This document shows, in pieces, positions 57,322 through 64,000 of a stretch of 64,000 bases of DNA. How positions within the stretch are numbered: position 1 is the first letter of the stretch; the number at the start of each line of letters is the position of its first letter. The stretch is taken from NCBI GenBank assembly GCA_047967505.1, contig CM106541.1. The stretch is one strand, 5' to 3'. The position numbers and the translations under genes were made by a program. The stretch is from Dipteris shenzhenensis (Eukaryota > Polypodiophyta > Polypodiopsida > Gleicheniales). The notes under the pieces are model-generated. The model had not been told where the DNA came from, did not search any database, and worked only from the letters and a program-made list of their open reading frames with translations.

Positions 57322-57801
57322 TTAGGGCTGCCTGGTCGGTATTTTGAAGCCCTGGGCTGATTTGTACAAAGAGAAGACTCCTCTGATCCATGCATCTGAG
57401 AATCCAAACCATAGAAGGGTGCCCTCCAAAAAAACCCAATCTACTATGTCATAAGCTTTCTTAAAATCCAAGAATAGAATGGCAAGGCGTTGGCCGCCTT
57501 GCATAGCCCAATGTGAATCCTCCAAAAAAAAAAAGGAAGATATTACAAAAAATGCTTATGCCATGCACAAAGCATATCTATGTATCATGAATAAGATTTG
57601 AAAGAATGGGCTGCAAACACAGATTAATAGCTGTAGCCAAAATCTTATAAAAATCTCCCAAAAGAGTGATGTGAGGATGAAAATTCTGCAACCTCCCTTT
57701 GGGATAAGATGAATGAGACTCTCTATAAGTAAATCAGGCATAATACCAGAATCCCAATGCCCTACAAGGCTGAGGTAACATGGCCCCCAATCATGTTCCA
57801 A
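57322..57801 (-). pseudogene. L1-like LINE reverse transcriptase fragment
   Basis: Minus-strand frames read MPDLLIESLIHLIPKGGCRIF (57740 downwards) with a following 'ISLLxxxYKILakai.nRl'-like segment in partly shifted frame, and then GGQRLAILFLDFKKAYDIVDWVFLEGTLLWFGF (57500-57395), which includes the catalytic Asp of LDFKKAYD. This is the palm region of an L1-type RT. It ends abruptly at about 57320. An A-run at 57527-57537 interrupts it. Confidence 0.8.
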
Positions 57802-58324
57802 AAAGCAATGAAAAATGATAGTGCTAACCCATTTGTACCCGGCACCCGGGCATCTGCCCTTGTGAAGGGCACATTCCTGAATTCCAGATTCGTGAAAGGT
57901 GCATCAAGTGAGACTCTCATGTGTGGTTTTACCAAATACACTACCAAACGTTATGTTGTTTGGCATCATCTCAAGCAAAAGTGTCACAATATACAGAAAG
58001 AAGTGAGGCATCAAAAAATGTATCTATACGCAAGACAGCATCAGCTCTGTCTACAAAACCCCGTCAGAGTCAATAGCTGAGAAATACTCTCTCTACCATG
58101 TCTCCGGCCAAAAAGGTAGAGAAAAAGTGTTTATTGACTCTTCTTTCCATCTGAATCCAAAAGGACTCCCATGCCTGAAAGGCATACCCTTCTCTCTGAT
58201 CTAGCAAAACTTGATGGTGAGCCCTTGCTGCAGCAAGACGCTCCTGAAACCAAGCATCTGTAGACCTTTTCTACTCTTTCCTCTATAGAGCTACTAATTG
58301 CCGACGGAAGCCCATCTCCCGTCT

Positions 58325-58871
58325 GAGCACAATTCAGGCGAGATGTGGCTATGAGTCTAGAGCAAAGGAAATTTGATGTATCATGGTGGGAGATAAATGG
58401 GCGACTTACTCCCACTTTGCAAAGATTAGCTCTTCGAGTTTTATCACAGGATTGTACTAGTGGATCAGCTGAGCGCATATGGAGCATATGTGCGGACCTC
58501 CATACTAAGAAAAGAAATAGGTAATCCAACTTATAAGTTATGAATGGTTGGATGCATTTCTTGAGTCTTGAGTCTTCTCCAATTTTACGAATCATGACTA
58601 ATTAGAATCTAGATGCATTTTCAATCTTGTTTTAGTTCAAAATATTTACGTTTTATGTGATGTATCATGTTACAGATTGAGCATATCACAGCTTGATAGG
58701 TTGGTCTATGTAAATGCCAATCTTCGTCTCTTGGAGCGGTTCAAAGACAAAGAAAGTACCAGTGGGGCTGAAGGGGCTGAAGTGTTACATTGGAAGGTGA
58801 AAGAGGTTGATCCTGAAGTTCTAAGAAAGCTTGAGCGAGGCTTGGCTCGAGAGCTGCTCGAAATGTATTGA
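58325..58871 (+). pseudogene. hAT transposase C-terminal (dimerisation) fragment with intron
   Basis: Exon-like part 58325-58520 reads SLEQRKFDVSWWEINGRLTP, LQRLALRVLSQDCTSGSAERIWSICADLHTKKRNR, the hAT 'WW...g...P.L..lA.rvLsq.cssSa.ER.wS.f..ih..kRnrL' pattern. GT at 58521 and AG at 58674-58675 bound a 155-bp intron, after which the frame goes on LSISQLDRLVYVNANLRLLERF to a stop at 58871. It lies on the strand opposite to AIH. The N-terminal BED finger, the catalytic core and the terminal inverted repeats are missing. Confidence 0.85.
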
Positions 58872-60735
58872 AGATCATGACCTTGGTTTTACCAAGGTTG
58901 ACCTTCAAGTCATGTGACTTGCAAAACGATTGTAATGCATCCAAATGTCTCTGGAGTCCCTCTGCAGAGGAGGATAGCAAAACAATGTCATTTGCGTACA
59001 ACAAGATCTGGATCAGGGAGCCAGCGAGAGAACATCTTGCCCCCACTAATGTCTCCATGAATGTCTCGAGCTCGTCTATATAGAGACCAAACAAGGTTGG
59101 TGAGAGAGGATACCCTCGTTTAACCCCAATAGTGCTCATGATCTCCTCTGTCCACCTAGAACCTGTCCGAACTCTTCCTGAAATCCTCTCGTCGTGCCAA
59201 AACAGCCCACATGATCTCTTGGTTATAACCCAGCTCCTGTAGCCATCTAAAGAGACAGGTCCTCGACACTGTATCAAACGCCTTGCGGACATCCACAAAG
59301 CAACAATAGATCCTCTGCCTCCACACCCTTGCACATCCATGGTCCCGTGGTCATGTTGGAAGCCAACCTACCCCTCTGCTTTGAGTCCTTGCATCTCTGT
59401 GAATCGGCTAACCTCGGTATCGAGCATTGATGCATATATCTTGGACATAACATGCCCAATCATGATGGCCCTGTAGTTTTTCGAGGCTCATGGGATCCCT
59501 TGCCTTGTGAATGGGATAGTAGTGAGAGTCCATGTGCGGGGAAAGCCAAGATAACTGCTTCACTGAAGAGCTTTGCTAGGATCGGAGCTAGGATGCCAAT
59601 CCCATAGGCAATGAATTCAGTGCATAAACCCTCATGATCCTTTGCTCGGCCATTATGAAGCTTCAATATTGCATCTTTGACACCCCCTTTGGTGAAAAGA
59701 GTGCAAAAAGTAGGGCGAGGTGAGTGTAAGATGTCGGGAGTGGGCTGGTGTGGAATATCATATAATGTGCGTGCATAGGAGTGCCATACTTGGCTGTCTA
59801 TGAGAGGTGGTGAAGATCGCCAATTAAGAAATCTCCGCCAAAAGTCCCTGGAGTTGTTGCTAAATAAAATGTTTAGTAACTCCTCGTTATGGCGGATGAA
59901 AGCTTGCTTCTTCCGGCGTACAAAGTGGTGATACTCACGCATCGTCTCTGGTTCACTAGAAGGTTATGCTTGGTCTCGAATCTAAGTTGATGGCGAAGAG
60001 CCTTGCACTCAGCATCGTACCAGCTATTGCAGAGGTCATGGTGGAACGAGTGGTATACGGGAAAGCGTGGAGGGCAGCCTCACGAAGTGAGTAGTCAAAG
60101 CGACACGGTCCTCTAACAATGGTATATGATCGATGTATGTGAGCAACATGTATAGGCGTGCTGAACATTTGGGTGGGAGATTGCGGTCAAAGTGTATGTC
60201 ATGGTAGGTAGTGTGAGTGATCTGTGGTGGGGGTGGTATAGCTAGACAAGGGGTGGACATACTAAAGAAGAGGTAAGTATGATCTACCAGGTGGACATGG
60301 TGCAACAGAGAATTCAATGATACGAAATATGAGGGCAGGATATTGATACGAAATATGAGGGCAGGAGATTCCATAAGGTAGTCAACTATGCTAGAGCCTC
60401 CTCCATGTGGGAAGCAGGTGAAGCCACCGGAAGAAGGCCATCTACTAAGAGCGTGATAAAAGTCACTAACACCAGATATGATTGCTGCAACATGTGAAGG
60501 AGATGGCACTCCACATTGCAAATAAGATATCCAACTATGCAAAGCATCCTCTATGGATCTTGATACTAGCAGAGCTGCACCTCACATGAGGGTCAGAATG
60601 CAAAAGAACCATCAGAAAGTGATCTAAGGTGGAAACCTTTGGTGCGATGGATACCAATCCATCTCTGCCTAATGTCCAATCATCAACATAATCCACGCAT
60701 GAATGGGCATATGCAGCCTTCTGTTCGACCATGAG
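58870..60735 (-). pseudogene. LINE (second family), endonuclease linker to RT
   Basis: Minus-strand frames: 60732-60535 (DYVDDWTLGRDGLVSIAPKVS, possibly the endonuclease end), 60542-60036, 59942-59460 (FWRRFLNWRSSPPL..., KLHNGRAKDHEGLCTEFIAYG, the pre-palm RT entry 'l..gka.g.Dgl..E'), then from 59260 to 58870 GVKRGYPLSPTLFGLYIDELE, ILLYANDIVLLSSSAEGLQRHLDALQSFC, LKVNLGKTKVMIFN. The catalytic box is YAND instead of YADD, so the second metal-binding Asp pair is damaged. The element stops within RT exactly where the hAT piece begins. Confidence 0.8.
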
Positions 60736-60841
60736 AACAAGTTTCTATTTTTATCTGAAGGCCACTCCACTATGTGAACTCCTCAAATATTCCATGAGTC
60801 TGGGGGCCACGAGAGAAGTTCCTTCTAGAAAAGGACACGAT

Positions 60842-61202
60842 TGTGACAACCAACAAGGGCTCTCTCATTCAGTTCCACCCCGCCACGGATTCCCTACGAG
60901 CTCACACCCTTGCTGAAGTTGTTCACGTAAGTTCTCTTTCCAAAATGGAGCTCCCCCCTTGCACAACACTTGCCATGTGGCCTTCCCAACTGGTGCCATG
61001 TAACCGACAAGGGCCCTTGGCATATGAGTCCTCTCTTGGACTTCTTTTGCCCCTTCTCAATTATTACCTAGGCCTAGGTGTGAGCCTAGACCCAAGCCCT
61101 CTAGTCCCTACTCTACAAGTGCTGCAAGTGCTGTCGAGCCCTCTTGTTTCCCGCCCCACCATAATCAGGCCTTAGGCTTCCGTGATTATGACTGACGTAA
61201 CA
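60842..61202 (-). mobile_element. Chromodomain gypsy 3' LTR (minus strand)
   Basis: The LTR opens TGTTACGTCAGTCATAATCACG at 61202, next to a polypurine tract (AAGGGGAAGGGAA, 61215-61203), and appears to end GTTGTCACA at about 60842. It is about 361 bp. The short inverted TGT/ACA ends fit an LTR. The far boundary is less certain than the near one. Confidence 0.6.
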
Positions 61203-62190
61203 TTCCCTTCCCCTTAAGGATGGTTTACGTCCTCGAAAACAAAATTGAGAAACCTCCTCTAGAGAGTGCTTACCCTTTCCCATGTTGAACTCTCTTCAGG
61301 TCTATCTTTCCACTTAACCAGACATTCTTGCCATATTATATGTCGTGTTCCTTTTTCTTGTCTATCTAAAATTCCTTTTGGTTCATGTCGTAAAGTAGCA
61401 GGTTCAATGAGTTCAACTAGGACTTCATTTCCGATGAGATTATCATCATCTCCTAATTTTCCTTTTAGCCTACTAACATGAAAATTGGATGTACTCTACA
61501 TCCCTCGGGTAAGGCTAAATTATAAGCAAGTTCTCCAATTCTCTTAAGTATTATGAATGGTCCACAATACCTAGGAGACAACTTCGGACATTTACCTGTC
61601 TTTAGAGATGCTGAAGATTTAGGTACCTTGAGGTAGACTTTCTCATTTACTTCAAACTCCATCCTTCTACGGTGAGGGTTTGCATAGCTTCGTGCTCTCT
61701 TCTTATGCTATCTTTAGCTAATTTAAGCATTTGATTCATATCTTCAAGAAAGTCTTTGGCTACTTGAACCTTCTCTTTTTCGAGTCCCACTGCCATTGGG
61801 GCTCTTGGTTGAAATCCATACATTATCATAAATGGACTAAAACCTGTAGCTGAATGTTCGGCAGTACTATTATATGCAAATTCTAATATGGGCAAATATC
61901 GTTCCCAATCAGTTTGCCGTTTACTTACATATGCTCGAAGCATATCCTCAATGATCCGATTGACCCTTTCAGTTTGACCATCACTCTGTGGATGATCCAT
62001 GGTGCTCATATTCAACAAAGTTTCCAATCTCATAAACACAATCCTCCAAAAATGGCTATTAAATTTGCTATCCCAGTCACTAATGATACTGGCTGGTAGC
62101 CCATACAATTTATAAATATGCTCCACAATTAGCCTAGCTAATTCCGGAGTTTTAACATCTTCACTGACATGAATAAAATTCGCTTTCTTT
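61203..62190 (-). pseudogene. Ty3/gypsy chromovirus integrase with chromodomain
   Basis: From 62190 leftward: HVSEDVKTPELARLIVEHIYKLYG, GLPASIISDWDSKFNSHFWR (second catalytic Asp in SDWDSKF), MDHPQSDGQTERVNRIIEDML (catalytic Glu in GQTER), AFAYNS-like FAYNSTAEHSATGFSPFMIMYG. Next come [57 protein letters not shown], and an integrase tail with a chromodomain (ECLVKWKDRPEESSTWE, then after a TAG at 61261-61259 RRFLNFVFEDVN) ending at a natural stop before the polypurine tract. The W-x(5)-E chromodomain signature is present. The 5' half of the element is absent, and the N-terminal side joins non-homologous DNA near 62190. Confidence 0.88.
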
Positions 62191-62199
62191 GATTCCCGA

Positions 62200-63737
<1,538 letters not shown>

Positions 63738-63756
63738 TCATGAATAAGGAATCAAG

Positions 63757-63804
63757 GAGGTCATCAGTCAATTGCATTTAGAGGTCATCAGTCAATTGCA
63801 TTCA
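63757..63804. repeat. 24-bp tandem duplication in the AIH 5'-side intron
   Basis: GAGGTCATCAGTCAATTGCA plus four bases occurs at 63757 and 63781, 27 bp upstream of the acceptor of the AIH internal exon. The branch-point region may lie within it. Confidence 0.93.
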
Positions 63805-64000
63805 CGCAAGATATCCAAGCATACAATAGAGGTGGGTTTTGACAGATTTGGCACATCTCATAGACCATTACAAAGTGCAACGAATCATATAAGGAACAGG
63901 CTATAGTCAGCTCTGATGATTTAAAAAACTTTGAAATAAGTTCAGAAGACGGATCTACAACATTTGTAATGAAGCCTTTATATAACTCTCGAGACAGCCA

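Noticed and set aside
56783-57407. 152-codon and 129-codon overlapping open frames in the AIH intron
   Set aside because: They occur on both strands of one GC-rich dispersed repeat, and none has a domain or splice support.

Overview
This window is nuclear DNA of a land plant with a large, transposon-filled genome. The evidence is spliced genes with GT-AG introns, a PLS-type pentatricopeptide repeat (PPR) gene, Ty1/copia and Ty3/gypsy LTR retrotransposons, two kinds of LINE, a hAT transposase fragment and very many (GA)n/(CT)n microsatellites. The style of the PPR protein, with near-identical 101-residue units, is what I associate with ferns and other seed-free vascular plants. That placement is inference, and a gymnosperm is not excluded.

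Only two host genes can be supported. On the minus strand at 33864-36188 is an intronless PLS-class PPR gene of 774 codons with a shortened E-like tail and no DYW domain. On the minus strand from 55217 to beyond the right edge is the 3' part of an agmatine deiminase (AIH) gene. Its last three coding exons are 63501-63730, 55645-55803 and 55217-55294. The middle intron is 7.7 kb long and holds an L1-like LINE piece, a hAT piece, a second LINE and a chromodomain Ty3/gypsy piece. The 5' exons lie outside the window.

Layout. 1-4.5 kb: a LINE tail, a copia LTR with primer-binding site and broken gag, a dispersed repeat and CT microsatellites. 4.6-10.4 kb: a heavily decayed Ty3/gypsy element in the order gag, protease, RT, RNase H, integrase. 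10.4-14.7 kb: retroelement scraps, a 200-bp duplication, and a copia RT/RNase H with polypurine tract and LTR start. 15-19.6 kb: duplicated blocks, GA/CT microsatellites and small foldback repeats. 20281-22932: a complete non-autonomous LTR element with target-site duplication TATAA. 24348-30255: a complete but defective Ty1/copia element with target-site duplication GTTTG. 31-32.9 kb: a LINE piece and an LTR. 33.9-36.2 kb: the PPR gene. 37.3-44.2 kb: an LTR scrap, a stop-riddled coiled-coil reading frame, a LINE piece, a gypsy gag on the minus strand abutting a gypsy integrase plus LTR on the plus strand, and a 179-bp tandem repeat. 44-53.7 kb: mostly anonymous AT-rich DNA with one LTR and several short tandem duplications. 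53.8-54.7 kb: two LINE tails. 55.2-64 kb: the AIH gene.

I found no coherent new multi-gene system. The observations most worth following are the AIH gene with its TE-packed intron, the 303-bp amplification inside the PPR gene with a readable RNA code, the recurrence of TAG at conserved glutamine positions of unrelated retroelements (including the same codon in two gag copies), the foldback repeats next to GA tracts, and the many two-copy tandem duplications of 24-200 bp.
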